Notes under the pieces: model-generated
Told to the model about the DNA's origin: nothing
Database searches by the model: none
The model's input: the letters and a program-made list of their open reading frames with translations, nothing else
DNA from: Actinomycetota bacterium
GTDB lineage: Bacteria; Actinomycetota; Thermoleophilia; Solirubrobacterales; Solirubrobacteraceae
Assembly: GCA_018268595.1 (NCBI GenBank)
Contig: JAFDWH010000013.1
Location: 248,001 to 312,000, forward strand
Direction: 5' to 3'
Length of the DNA stretch: 64,000 nucleotides
Program-made: the position numbers and the translations under genes
Part shown: piece by piece, positions 8,276-15,877 of the stretch
Layout: each line of letters begins with the position of its first letter
Position numbering within the stretch: position 1 is the stretch's first letter

Positions 8276-9166
8276 TTACGCCGCCTCGCGCAGCGCGGCG
8301 AGGGAGCTCTCGCGCGAGAGCCGTCTGAGCGCCTGCTCCTCCAGCTCTCGCGCGCGTGTGGAGCTGAGACCGAGGCGCCGGCCGACCTCGCTGAGCGTCT
8401 GCGGCGGCTCGCCGCCGGTGCCGAAGCGCAGGTGGATGACCGTCCGCTCCTTGTCGGGGAGCGTGTTGATCGCCTTCTGCACGGCCTCGTGACGCAGGGT
8501 GTCGGAGACCTCCTCGTGCGGGCTCGCCTCGTCGGTCGCGATCAGCGCGCCGAGCGACGTCTCGCCGTCGTCGCCGACGGGCAGGTCGAGGCTCGTCGGC
8601 TCGCGGTCGGCCTTCGCCGCCTCGAGCACCAGCTCGAGCTCGATCCCGGTCTCCTCGGAGATCTCCTCGTCCGAGGGCTCGCGACCGAGCTTCGCCGTCA
8701 GCTCGCGCCGTGCACGCGCGACCTTGCGGGCGCGCTGCCCGACGTGGACGGGGAGGCGGATCGTCCGCCCGCTGTTCTCGAGCCCGCGCTGGATCGACTG
8801 GCGGATCCACAGCGTGGCGTACGTCGAGAAGCGGAAGCCCTTGCGCCAGTCGAACTTCTCGACGGCGCGGATCAGGCCGAGCGTGCCCTCCTGGACGAGG
8901 TCGCCCATCGACAGGCCCTGGCCCTGGTAGCGCCGCGCGATCGACATCACGAGGCGCAGGTTGGAGTTGACCATGCGCTCCTTGGCGACGAGGTCGCCGC
9001 GCTCGATCTGCTTCGCCAGCTCGATCTCCTCGGCCGGCGTGAGCAGGGGCCAGTTGCGCGCCTCCCGCATCAGCAGCTGAAGGGCGTCGAACGTCGTCTC
9101 CTCGGGGGCGATGGCCTGGGTGTCTACAGTCTTCGTGGGTGTTCCTTTCTCAATACCTACTTGCAC
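8276..9166 (-). CDS. RNA polymerase sigma-70 factor, primary-like (group 1/2)
   Basis: This is a 296-residue sigma-70 protein with region 1.2 (LTPAEEIELAKQIERGD), region 2 (NLRLVMSIARRYQG, DLVQEGTLGLIRAVEKFDW, GFRFSTYATLWIRQSI), region 3 and region 4 (LPDKERTVIHLRFG, then LSEVGRRLGLSSTRARELE). It lacks the acidic region 1.1 of housekeeping SigA, so it is best seen as a group 2 or short primary sigma factor. The GTG at 9166 is chosen over an ATG at 9205 because a near-consensus promoter (9174-9202) lies between them and places the transcription start at or next to this GTG, i.e. a leaderless mRNA. It is divergent from the polyphosphate kinase gene. Confidence 0.88.
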   Translation of the reverse strand: MQVGIEKGTPTKTVDTQAIAPEETTFDALQLLMREARNWPLLTPAEEIELAKQIERGDLVAKERMVNSNLRLVMSIARRYQGQGLSMGDLVQEGTLGLIRAVEKFDWRKGFRFSTYATLWIRQSIQRGLENSGRTIRLPVHVGQRARKVARARRELTAKLGREPSDEEISEETGIELELVLEAAKADREPTSLDLPVGDDGETSLGALIATDEASPHEEVSDTLRHEAVQKAINTLPDKERTVIHLRFGTGGEPPQTLSEVGRRLGLSSTRARELEEQALRRLSRESSLAALREAA

Positions 9167-9173
9167 GCTAGGT

Positions 9174-9202
9174 ATTCTACGCCAAGGTCGTTGCTTCGTC
9201 AA
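9174..9202 (-). promoter_or_regulatory. sigma-70 promoter of the sigma factor gene, leaderless
   Basis: On the minus strand TTGACG (9202-9197), a 17-base spacer and TAGAAT (9179-9174) form a near-consensus housekeeping promoter. Only 7 bases separate the -10 box from the GTG at 9166, so transcription should begin at the start codon itself. Confidence 0.75.
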
Positions 9203-9287
9203 CAACTGTTTCCCGTATCGTCACAAGGCAACCCGGGCAACCCTGCGGTAACAGCCTGCCCGCCGTGACGACCCACAATCACGCTCG

Positions 9288-11939
9288 ATGACGTCAGCCG
9301 CCCGACCACCCGAGGCATCCGGCGAGCTGCCGGCGTTCGCGCGCGACTCGGAGCTCGTCTCCGGCGCGTGGCAGCTCGCGCTCGAGGCCTACCGCGGACA
9401 TGCCGCGAACGGCACCGGCAACGTCGCCGCCGACGTCGAGCATCCGGCGATCACCGCGCGCCTGCTGCACGACGCCGGCTGTGACGAGTCGATCGTCGCG
9501 ACCGCCGTGCTGCACGACGTGATCGAGGACACCGGCCTCGACGCGGCCGCGATCGCCGCGCGCGTCGGGCCGGAGGTCGCGCGGCGCGTCGAGGCGCTCA
9601 CCGAGCGGCCGGACCTGCACGCCTACGCCGACCGCAAGCGCGAGCTGCGGTCGCGCGGGATCGCCGCCGGCCGCGAGGTCGCCGCCGTGATGGCCGCCGA
9701 CAAGCTCGCGCGCGCCACGCGCGCCGCCGGCGGGCGGCTGCGCCCCGAGAAGCTGCGCCACTTCCAGGCCACGCTCGCCGAGCTGCGCGAGGCCTATCCG
9801 GACCTGCCGCTGCTCGAGCCGCTCGCGAACGCGGTCGAGCGGCTGCGGCCGACGACGGGCGAGGCGGCGGCGGCCGTCGGCGACCCGTCGCTCTACGTCA
9901 ACCGCGAGCTGTCGTGGCTCGACTTCAACGAGCGCGTGCTGCAGCTCGCCGAGAGCCCTGAGCGGCCGTTGATCGAGCGCGTCAAGTTCACCGCGATCTA
10001 CAGCTCCAACCTCGACGAGTTCTTCATGGTGCGCGTCGCCGGCGTGCACGACCAGGTCGACGCCGGCATCGAGGCGCCGAGCGCCGACGGGGTCGCCCCG
10101 AGCGAGCTGCTCGACCGCATCGGCGACCGCGTGCGCGAGCTGAGCGCACGGCAGGAGAGCTGCTGGGAGCGCGCGCTGCGGCCGGCGCTCGCCGAGCACG
10201 GCATCCGCGTCGTCGCCCCGGACGCGCTCGGCGACGACGAGCGCGCCGCGCTCGACGACCGCTTCCGCCGCGAGGTCTTCCCCGCCCTGACGCCGCTTGC
10301 GGTCGGTCCCTCGCAGCCGTTCCCCTACATCTCGAACCTGTCGCTGAGCCTCGGCGTGATCGTGCGCGACCCCGCCACCGACCAGACCCGCTTCGCGCGC
10401 GTGAAGGTGCCGAAGGAGGGGCTGCCGCGCTTCATCGCCGTCGGCGACGGGCGCACGCTGGTGCCGATGGAGGCGGTCATCGCCGACCACCTCGACCGCC
10501 TCTTCCGCGGGATGGAGATCGTCGCGCACACCGTCTTCCGCGTCACGCGCGACGCCGACTTCACCGTCTCCGACGAGGCCGACGACCTGCTGGAGGCGGT
10601 CGAGGCGCAGCTGCGGCGGCGGCGCTTCGGCGAGGTCGTGCGGCTCGAGCTGAGCGCCGGCACCGACCCCGGCCTGCGCGCACGGCTGATGACCGAGCTG
10701 GAGGTCGAGGAGCGCGACGTCTACGAGGTCGACGGGCTGCTCGACCCGAGCGACCTGTGGCAGATCGCCAAGCTGCCGGTCCCGCGCGAGCTGCGCGAGC
10801 CGCCGTGGAAGCCGGTGATGCCGCCCGAGTTCGAGCAGGACGGCAAGCGCTCGGACCTGTTCGCGCTGCTGCGCAGACGCGACCTGCTCGTCCACCACCC
10901 CTACGACGCCTTCGCAACGGTCGAGCAGTTCGTCAACCAGGCGGTCAACGACCCCGACGTGCTCGCGATCAAGCAGACCGTGTACCGCACGAGCGACGAC
11001 TCGCCGCTCGTGCCGGCGCTGATCCGCGCCTCCGAACGCGGCAAGCAGGCCGTCTGCCTGGTCGAGCTGACGGCGCGCTTCGACGAGCGCGCGAACATCG
11101 CATGGGCGCGCGCGCTGGAGCAGTCGGGCGTGCACGTGACCTACGGGATGCCGGGCTTGAAGACGCACGCGAAGGCGGTCCTGGTCGTGCGCCGCGAGGG
11201 CGACGGCGTGCGCCACTACGCGCACGTCGGGACCGGCAACTACCACCGCGGCACGGCCGACCTCTACACCGACTTCGGCCTCTTCACCGCGCGCGAGGAC
11301 CTGACCGGCGAGATCGCCGAGCTGTTCAACCAGCTGACCGGCTACTCGCGGCCCGAGCACTACCGCCGCGTGCTGGTCGCGCCGCTCAACCTGCGCGAGC
11401 GGATCATCGGCGAGATCGACGCGACGATCGACGCGCACGAGGCGGGCAAGGACGCGCGCATTCGCATGAAGATGAACTCGCTCGTCGACGCCGCCTGCAT
11501 CCGCGCGCTCTACCGCGCGTCGCAGGCGGGCGTGCCGATCGAGCTCAACGTGCGCAGCGCCTGCTGCCTGCGCCCCGGTGTGTCCGGCGTCTCCGAGAAC
11601 ATCCGCGTCGTGTCGATCGTCGGCCGCTTCCTCGAGCACTCGCGCATCTACGCCTTCCAGCGCGGTGAGCAGACGGCCGTCTTCGTCGGCTCCGCGGACC
11701 TGATGCCGCGCAACCTCGACTCGCGCGTGGAGCTCGTCGTGCCGGTGGACGACCCCGACGCGCGCGCACAGCTCCTCGACACGCTCGAACGCTGCCTCGC
11801 CGACACGGAGAACGCGTGGGACCTCGCCGCCGACGGCATGTGGACCCACCGCCGCGTGCCGTCCGGCGAGCAGCCGCGCGACGTGCACGCCGAGCTGATG
11901 CGCGCGCACCTCGCGCGTGCGCAGCTCACCGACGCGTGA
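9288..11939 (+). CDS. ppk1: polyphosphate kinase 1 with N-terminal RelA/SpoT-type HD domain
   Basis: The product has 883 residues against about 690 for ordinary PPK1. Residues about 200-880 are PPK1: VNRELSWLDFNERVL, NLDEFFMVRVAG, LLVHHPYDAF, LKTHAKAVLVV and HVGTGNYHRGTADLYTDFGLF, with the two catalytic-site histidines (His in THAK and in HVGTGNYH). It makes polyphosphate from ATP reversibly. Residues about 20-150 are an additional HD domain of the (p)ppGpp-hydrolase type: HP at 51-52 (VEHPAITA), LHDVIEDT with His76-Asp77 and Glu80-Asp81, and AADKL with Asp138, a spacing like that of Rel/SpoT/MESH1 enzymes. The Asn that normally follows four residues after the last Asp is Arg142, so activity is not assured. 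The ppx gene follows with a 4-base overlap. Confidence 0.93.
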   Translation: MTSAARPPEASGELPAFARDSELVSGAWQLALEAYRGHAANGTGNVAADVEHPAITARLLHDAGCDESIVATAVLHDVIEDTGLDAAAIAARVGPEVARRVEALTERPDLHAYADRKRELRSRGIAAGREVAAVMAADKLARATRAAGGRLRPEKLRHFQATLAELREAYPDLPLLEPLANAVERLRPTTGEAAAAVGDPSLYVNRELSWLDFNERVLQLAESPERPLIERVKFTAIYSSNLDEFFMVRVAGVHDQVDAGIEAPSADGVAPSELLDRIGDRVRELSARQESCWERALRPALAEHGIRVVAPDALGDDERAALDDRFRREVFPALTPLAVGPSQPFPYISNLSLSLGVIVRDPATDQTRFARVKVPKEGLPRFIAVGDGRTLVPMEAVIADHLDRLFRGMEIVAHTVFRVTRDADFTVSDEADDLLEAVEAQLRRRRFGEVVRLELSAGTDPGLRARLMTELEVEERDVYEVDGLLDPSDLWQIAKLPVPRELREPPWKPVMPPEFEQDGKRSDLFALLRRRDLLVHHPYDAFATVEQFVNQAVNDPDVLAIKQTVYRTSDDSPLVPALIRASERGKQAVCLVELTARFDERANIAWARALEQSGVHVTYGMPGLKTHAKAVLVVRREGDGVRHYAHVGTGNYHRGTADLYTDFGLFTAREDLTGEIAELFNQLTGYSRPEHYRRVLVAPLNLRERIIGEIDATIDAHEAGKDARIRMKMNSLVDAACIRALYRASQAGVPIELNVRSACCLRPGVSGVSENIRVVSIVGRFLEHSRIYAFQRGEQTAVFVGSADLMPRNLDSRVELVVPVDDPDARAQLLDTLERCLADTENAWDLAADGMWTHRRVPSGEQPRDVHAELMRAHLARAQLTDA

Positions 11940-13477
11940 GCAGCTCGCGCGCCGTCATCGACCTCGGCTCCAACAGCTTCCGGCTCGTCGTCTTCACGAC
12001 CGGCGAGGGCGGCTGGTGGAGACGCACCGACGAGCTGAGCGACATGGTGCGGATCGGCGGCGACTTGACCTCGGAGGGGTGCCTCTCCGAGGCGCGCATG
12101 GCGCACGCGCTGGAGACGCTGCGAGTGTTCGCGGCGTTCTGCTCGACGAACGGGATCGACGTCGGCGAGGTCGAGGCGGTCGCGACGAGCGCGATCCGCG
12201 ACGCGCCGAACGGCGGCGCGTTCGTCGCGCGGGCGCAGCGCGAGACGGGGCTGCCGATCCGCGTGATCTCCGGCGAGGAGGAGGCGCTCTACTCGTACGT
12301 CGCGGCGGCCAACTCGACCGCGCTGGAGGACGGGGTCGTGCTCGACCTCGGCGGCGGGTCGCTGGAGCTGGTGCAGGTGCGCGAGCGCCGCGCCGGCGCG
12401 ATCGCCTCGTGGCCGCTGGGCGCGGTGCGCGCGACCGAGCGCTGGCTGCCGAGCGACGGTCCGGTCGAGGCGAAGCCGATCGCGAAGCTGCACGCGCGCA
12501 CGCTGAGAGCGCTGGAGTCGGACGCGCCGTGGGTGGTGGCGGCCGGCGCGGAGGGCGCGCGGCTGGTGGGGCTCGGCGGCAGCGTGCGCAGCCTCGCGGC
12601 CGCGGCCGTGCGAATGGCGGACCTGCCGCTCGACAGCGTGCAGGGCTTCCTGCTCTCGCGCGACGCGCTCGACGCGCTCGTGGACGAGCTGGCGGGGCGG
12701 GCGCCGGAGGAGCGCGAGCGGGTGCCGGGCATCAAGCGCGGGCGCGGCGAGGTGATCCTGGCGGCTGCGGTCGTGCTGCGCGCGGTGCTGGAGGGCAGCG
12801 GCGCGGCCGGGATCGAGGTGACGGAGGCGGGTCTGCGCGAGGGGATCTTCCTGTCCGGCCTGCTGGCGCCCGCCGACCCGCCGCTGGTGGAGGACGTGCG
12901 CACCGCGAGCGTGCGCAACCTCGCGCGCCAGCACGGCGTCGACCTCGTGCACGCCGAGCACATCGCGGCGCTCGCGCACCAGCTGCTGGAGGCGCTGCCG
13001 GGGGCAGGCCTGCCGGAGCCGGGCGAGCCCGAGCTGGTGGAGGCGGCCGCGCTGCTGCACGACGTCGGGATGGCGGTCGACTACGACGACCACCACAAGC
13101 ACTCGTCGTACCTGATCCTGGGATCCGGGCTGCCCGGCTTCACGCCGCGCGAGGTGGCGCTGATCGCGCTGATGGCGCGCTATCACCGCAAGGGCACGCC
13201 GTCGCTGGGCGCTTTGGCGCCGCTGTGCCGCGACGGCGACGAGCAGCTCGTGCTTCGCGGCGCGGCGCTGCTGCGGATCGCCGAGCAGCTCGAGCGCAAC
13301 CGCGACCAGGTCGTGCGCGCGGCGCGCCTGCGACGGCCGGCGGACGCCGCCGATGGGGTCGTCGAGCTGGAGCTGGACGCGGTCGGAGACGACACCGTCG
13401 CGCGCTGGGGCGCCGAGCGGCAGGGCGAGCTGTTCGAGCGCGCGTTCGGCGCGCCGCTGCGGGTGGTGGCGCGGTAG
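11936..13477 (+). CDS. ppx: Ppx/GppA exopolyphosphatase with C-terminal HD domain
   Basis: GTG at 11936 overlaps the ppk1 stop (GTGA), so translation is coupled; the frame extends upstream inside ppk1 but the fold begins here. The 513-residue protein starts with the ASKHA-type phosphate loop VIDLGSNSFRLVV, has ATSAIRDAPNG, and the second phosphate motif VLDLGGGSLELVQV near residue 140. Residues about 320-500 form an HD domain (HAEHIAALAHQLLE, then AALLHDVGMAVDYDDHH). Ppx/GppA enzymes hydrolyse polyphosphate from the end or convert pppGpp to ppGpp. Pairing with a polyphosphate kinase favours exopolyphosphatase, but guanosine pentaphosphatase activity is possible. Confidence 0.92.
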   Translation: MSSSRAVIDLGSNSFRLVVFTTGEGGWWRRTDELSDMVRIGGDLTSEGCLSEARMAHALETLRVFAAFCSTNGIDVGEVEAVATSAIRDAPNGGAFVARAQRETGLPIRVISGEEEALYSYVAAANSTALEDGVVLDLGGGSLELVQVRERRAGAIASWPLGAVRATERWLPSDGPVEAKPIAKLHARTLRALESDAPWVVAAGAEGARLVGLGGSVRSLAAAAVRMADLPLDSVQGFLLSRDALDALVDELAGRAPEERERVPGIKRGRGEVILAAAVVLRAVLEGSGAAGIEVTEAGLREGIFLSGLLAPADPPLVEDVRTASVRNLARQHGVDLVHAEHIAALAHQLLEALPGAGLPEPGEPELVEAAALLHDVGMAVDYDDHHKHSSYLILGSGLPGFTPREVALIALMARYHRKGTPSLGALAPLCRDGDEQLVLRGAALLRIAEQLERNRDQVVRAARLRRPADAADGVVELELDAVGDDTVARWGAERQGELFERAFGAPLRVVAR

Positions 13478-13508
13478 CGGCGTGGCTTGATGCCCTACCG
13501 TCGTGCGC

Positions 13509-13682
13509 ATGGCGCGCGCCACCGATGACGCCGACGAGCAGGCGGTGGAGACTGTCCGTGCTCAGCTTGACGTCGCCCGCGCTCGCGCGCTCGCGGGGTT
13601 CGACGTGCTGCGCGACATCGACGGCACACCTGCCGAAGTCGAGGCCAACCGACACCCACCGCTCCCTGAGCAGCCGGCCTGA
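13509..13682 (+). CDS. possible 57-residue hypothetical protein
   Basis: An ATG at 13509 opens a 58-codon frame ending in TGA at 13682, too short for most gene finders. The product is acidic at the start (DDADEQAVETV) and has a predicted helix around residues 10-37 (VETVRAQLDVARARALAGFDVL), with a Pro-rich tail. Codon third positions are GC-rich, as in real genes here. No clear ribosome-binding site is seen (the preceding bases are CCTACCGTCGTGCGC), so expression is uncertain. It lies 143 bases upstream of the XRE regulator on the same strand; function is unknown. Confidence 0.35.
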   Translation: MARATDDADEQAVETVRAQLDVARARALAGFDVLRDIDGTPAEVEANRHPPLPEQPA

Positions 13683-13775
13683 GCGCGTCCTGTACAGGAT
13701 CGCGTTGTCCAAGACACGCCTGTCCCGGATCGGCTCTGGCCAAGCCGTCCGCGAGCGAGAGATCTGCGCGCCCGT

Positions 13776-13791
13776 ACGTCCTATAGGACGT
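13776..13791. promoter_or_regulatory. perfect 16-bp palindrome, candidate XRE operator
   Basis: ACGTCCTATAGGACGT is a perfect 16-base palindrome 35 bases before the start of the XRE-type regulator. An AT-rich centre (TATA) could coincide with a -10 box. Autoregulation by the downstream HTH protein is the simplest reading. A second, shorter palindrome (CCTGTACAGG) lies at 13689-13698. Confidence 0.5.
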
Positions 13792-13825
13792 TGCGCCAAG
13801 TAGACCCAGACGGAAGGGTGACCGC

Positions 13826-14107
13826 GTGCCGAAGCGAAAGCAGCCGGGATCGCCGCTGGGGCAGGCGGTGCGCGAGCGGCGGACGGAGCTGGGGATGACG
13901 CAGGAGGATCTGGCGCATGCTGCCAGCACGTCTCAGAAGCGGGTGTGGCAGATCGAGAGCACGTCAACGCGGGTCAGCTATGACGCCCTGTGTGCCCTGG
14001 CCGAGGCGCTCGGCGTGCCGCTGGAGATGCTGACGCTCCGCGCGCGCGTGATCGCGACAGATCGCGCCAAGGCCGACGGCAGAGCTTCCAGCAGACCAAA
14101 GAGCTGA
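13826..14107 (+). CDS. XRE-family HTH transcriptional regulator
   Basis: GTG at 13826 has a GGAAGGG ribosome-binding site 7 bases upstream. The 93-residue protein is essentially one HTH_3 domain: GQAVRERRTELGMTQEDLAHAA, then KRVWQIES, and YDALCALAEALGVPLEML. XRE proteins of this size bind short palindromes, and one is found at 13776-13791. There is no recognisable sensor domain and no phage or plasmid gene nearby. A convergent hypothetical gene follows. It may control itself and perhaps the 57-residue frame upstream; the target cannot be told from sequence. Confidence 0.85.
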   Translation: MPKRKQPGSPLGQAVRERRTELGMTQEDLAHAASTSQKRVWQIESTSTRVSYDALCALAEALGVPLEMLTLRARVIATDRAKADGRASSRPKS

Positions 14108-14113
14108 TCGTTT

Positions 14114-14129
14114 ACTCCCTCTAGGGAGT
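14114..14129. terminator. hairpin between convergent genes
   Basis: ACTCCC and GGGAGT pair over a TCTA loop, flanked by T-rich bases on both sides (GTTT before, TTTCT after). It begins seven bases after the XRE stop and overlaps the stop of the convergent gene, so it could terminate both. Confidence 0.55.
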
Positions 14130-14351
14130 TTCTCGCCTGAGGTCGGCTTCGTCGCGGAGCATGTCCTCGGGGTCTACAAGCTCCTTGGCGATCTCTAGGA
14201 CATCACGCGCCGCGAGGAAGGCAAGCGCCCTAAGGGTGCGGACGTAGCAGCCGTCGCTTCCCGCTCTGAGGGCGTCGGCGGTGGCGGTCTTCAACCGCTC
14301 AATGGCGAGCGCGAGTTCCCATACATCCGCGTCTTCCATGTGGTCGAGCAT
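14121..14351 (-). CDS. hypothetical protein, 76 residues
   Basis: From the ATG at 14351 the frame encodes a 76-residue, predominantly helical protein: DADVWELALAIERLKTATAD, then RTLRALAFLAARDVLEIAKE and an acidic end with DPEDMLRDEADL. The same frame extends further upstream (a GTG lies at 14372), but the added residues quickly become Pro/Arg-rich and non-protein-like, so the short form is preferred. No family was recognised and no good ribosome-binding site was seen. It converges with the XRE gene and may belong to the same accessory segment. Confidence 0.4.
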   Translation of the reverse strand: MLDHMEDADVWELALAIERLKTATADALRAGSDGCYVRTLRALAFLAARDVLEIAKELVDPEDMLRDEADLRRETP

Positions 14352-14725
14352 CCGCTCAGAAATGCTGAACACCGTGGCGACGCATCGCACCAGCCGCCGC
14401 TCGGCGGGCGGTGTCCACGGGGGAAAATGACGAGCTTGATGTGCGAAGAAGTGCGCGCCCCACGCTGTGCGGAAGCGCGTTCCGCGGGGGCCGGGGTTCG
14501 GAGGCTGGCGCGGGATCGGCGGCATAGGCGGGGTGGGCGTGGCGAGCGGGTGGGATCTCCACGAGGGGGAGGTTGTGGAGTGGCAGGCGCCTCTCGTTGC
14601 CCTGCGCCGTCCCCCACCCGCTGCCACGCCGGACCGCGATGGGGGACGTCGCCCGCGGCCGAGTAGCAAGCTAATAGCCCGGATTGGCGGCAACCAGACC
14701 TAATAGTGAGCGACTGTTCCGGTCG
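14352..14725. other. gene-poor gap with one structured element
   Basis: No convincing gene was found on either strand in these 374 bases; the available frames give Arg/Pro/Gly-rich products. The one clear structure is the long inverted repeat at 14536-14630, annotated separately. Confidence 0.6.
14536..14630. repeat. long imperfect inverted repeat, candidate structured RNA or insertion remnant
   Basis: The arm at 14536-14554 (GGCGTGGCGAGCGGGTGGG) matches the reverse complement of 14613-14630 over 18 of 19 bases with a single bulged base. The 58-base interior can form further stems: CTCCAC (14557-14562) with GTGGAG about 12 bases later, and GGCGC with GCGCC around 14586-14608. The predicted shape is a long basal stem with two inner hairpins. 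No protein-coding signal overlaps it. Confidence 0.5.
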
Positions 14726-15832
14726 TCAGGTGGCGGCTCGTTGCCCGGTTCGAACGCGCCACAGACGAAGGGCCGGCATCAGGAGGCGCGGGAGCGATCC
14801 GGCTGTGCCTGCGAGCTGCGCACTGGTGGGACGAAACGCGGCCGACCGGGCGCTGTCCTTGGTCAGATAGAGCGCGATCATGCAGGCCAGGAGGACGCAG
14901 TGACGCTCGCCGTTCGGGAGTTCTCGGACGGAGTCGGCGGCGCAGCGAATGCTCTCGTGAAGCCGCTCGACTGCCCGCTCTCGGGTTGCGTAGTGGACGA
15001 GATAGTTGTGATTGCCGCGGCGCTCGTCCTCGGCCTGGTCGGCATAGCTGTCGAGCAGTGTCAGCGTCATCGCGAGCCACGGGAAGTAGGCGGCGTAGGT
15101 CGCCTCGGCGTCGGCCGGCGTCGGATCACGCTCGGCGGCCACTGCCAGCAGCGCGTGCGTCGTTATCCAGCCGCTGACGGCGGCGCCCACCTCGAACCAC
15201 GACAACTCGCGCTCGTGCGGGAAGTGTCGCGCCGCCCACGCCCGCAACGAAGCGTCGCGCACCGTGGCGTCGAGCTGGTGGTTGAGGATCAGCACGCTGG
15301 CCCACTCAGCCTCACGGACAAGGAGGGGCTGCACGACGCCGTAGCCGGGCAGGGAGCGGCATCCTTCCCGGCACGCGGCGACGAGCGTGGCGAGATAGCC
15401 GCCGTCGTCCGGCGCGAGATGGCGCCAGTAGTCCGACGGATGTTGGTCGAGGTCGAGCGCGTCGCCGAGTGCGCGATAGAGCCTGCCGCCGTGCTCGGGT
15501 CCGACGGATCCGTCGTGCTCGGTAGTGCTGTCGAGGAAGTCCTGCAGCAACTCGTAACGGACCAGGGTTCGCAGAAGCCCCGGCTCACGACGGCTCGGCA
15601 ACGTCCAGAACATCGCCGCGCCGTCCGTATGCCCGCGCTTGAGGTCGATCGCGGCCAGCGCGTCGTGGCGCACGCTGAGGTCGGGGATGCGCTCGGCTCG
15701 CGCGCGCCAGACGTGAACCTCGCGTGATACGGCACGGAGGCCCCCCGTCAGCTCGCGGCCGGCAGCGCGAAGCAGGGCCGCCGACTGCGGCCCGCTGAGC
15801 GGCATCGCATTGGGCGTCGCAGCAGCACGCAT
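14726..15832 (-). CDS. DUF2600 family protein, YtpB/tetraprenyl-beta-curcumene synthase-like
   Basis: The 368-residue protein matches the DUF2600 family, whose studied member (YtpB of Bacillus) is a terpene synthase acting on long prenyl diphosphates. Family marks visible are a basic N-terminal region, DYWRHLAPDDGGYLATLVAA around residue 135, HELSW-type motif HERELSWFEVGAAVS, and the acidic LTLLDSYADQAEDERRGNHN near residue 260, which probably binds Mg-diphosphate. The ATG at 15832 follows directly on a CCCCC-GAGA-GGGGG hairpin that contains the purine-rich ribosome-binding site. It lies 45 bases after the FtsX-type permease and may be the last gene of the PadR-ABC operon. The product terpenoid is unknown. 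Confidence 0.8.
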   Translation of the reverse strand: MRAAATPNAMPLSGPQSAALLRAAGRELTGGLRAVSREVHVWRARAERIPDLSVRHDALAAIDLKRGHTDGAAMFWTLPSRREPGLLRTLVRYELLQDFLDSTTEHDGSVGPEHGGRLYRALGDALDLDQHPSDYWRHLAPDDGGYLATLVAACREGCRSLPGYGVVQPLLVREAEWASVLILNHQLDATVRDASLRAWAARHFPHERELSWFEVGAAVSGWITTHALLAVAAERDPTPADAEATYAAYFPWLAMTLTLLDSYADQAEDERRGNHNYLVHYATRERAVERLHESIRCAADSVRELPNGERHCVLLACMIALYLTKDSARSAAFRPTSAQLAGTAGSLPRLLMPALRLWRVRTGQRAAT

Positions 15833-15877
15833 CCCCCTCTCGGGGGAGCCTAATCATGCAGACCCAGTGCCAGGGGA

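Noticed and set aside
9294-11909. 871-codon frame antisense to the polyphosphate kinase gene
   Set aside because: The kinase motifs are unambiguous on the plus strand; the antisense product has the composition of a shadow frame.
14536-14630. Integron attC site
   Set aside because: It is an imperfect inverted repeat with a bulge, but no conserved GTTRRRY/RYYYAAC core pair was found at the ends and no integrase or cassette array is present.
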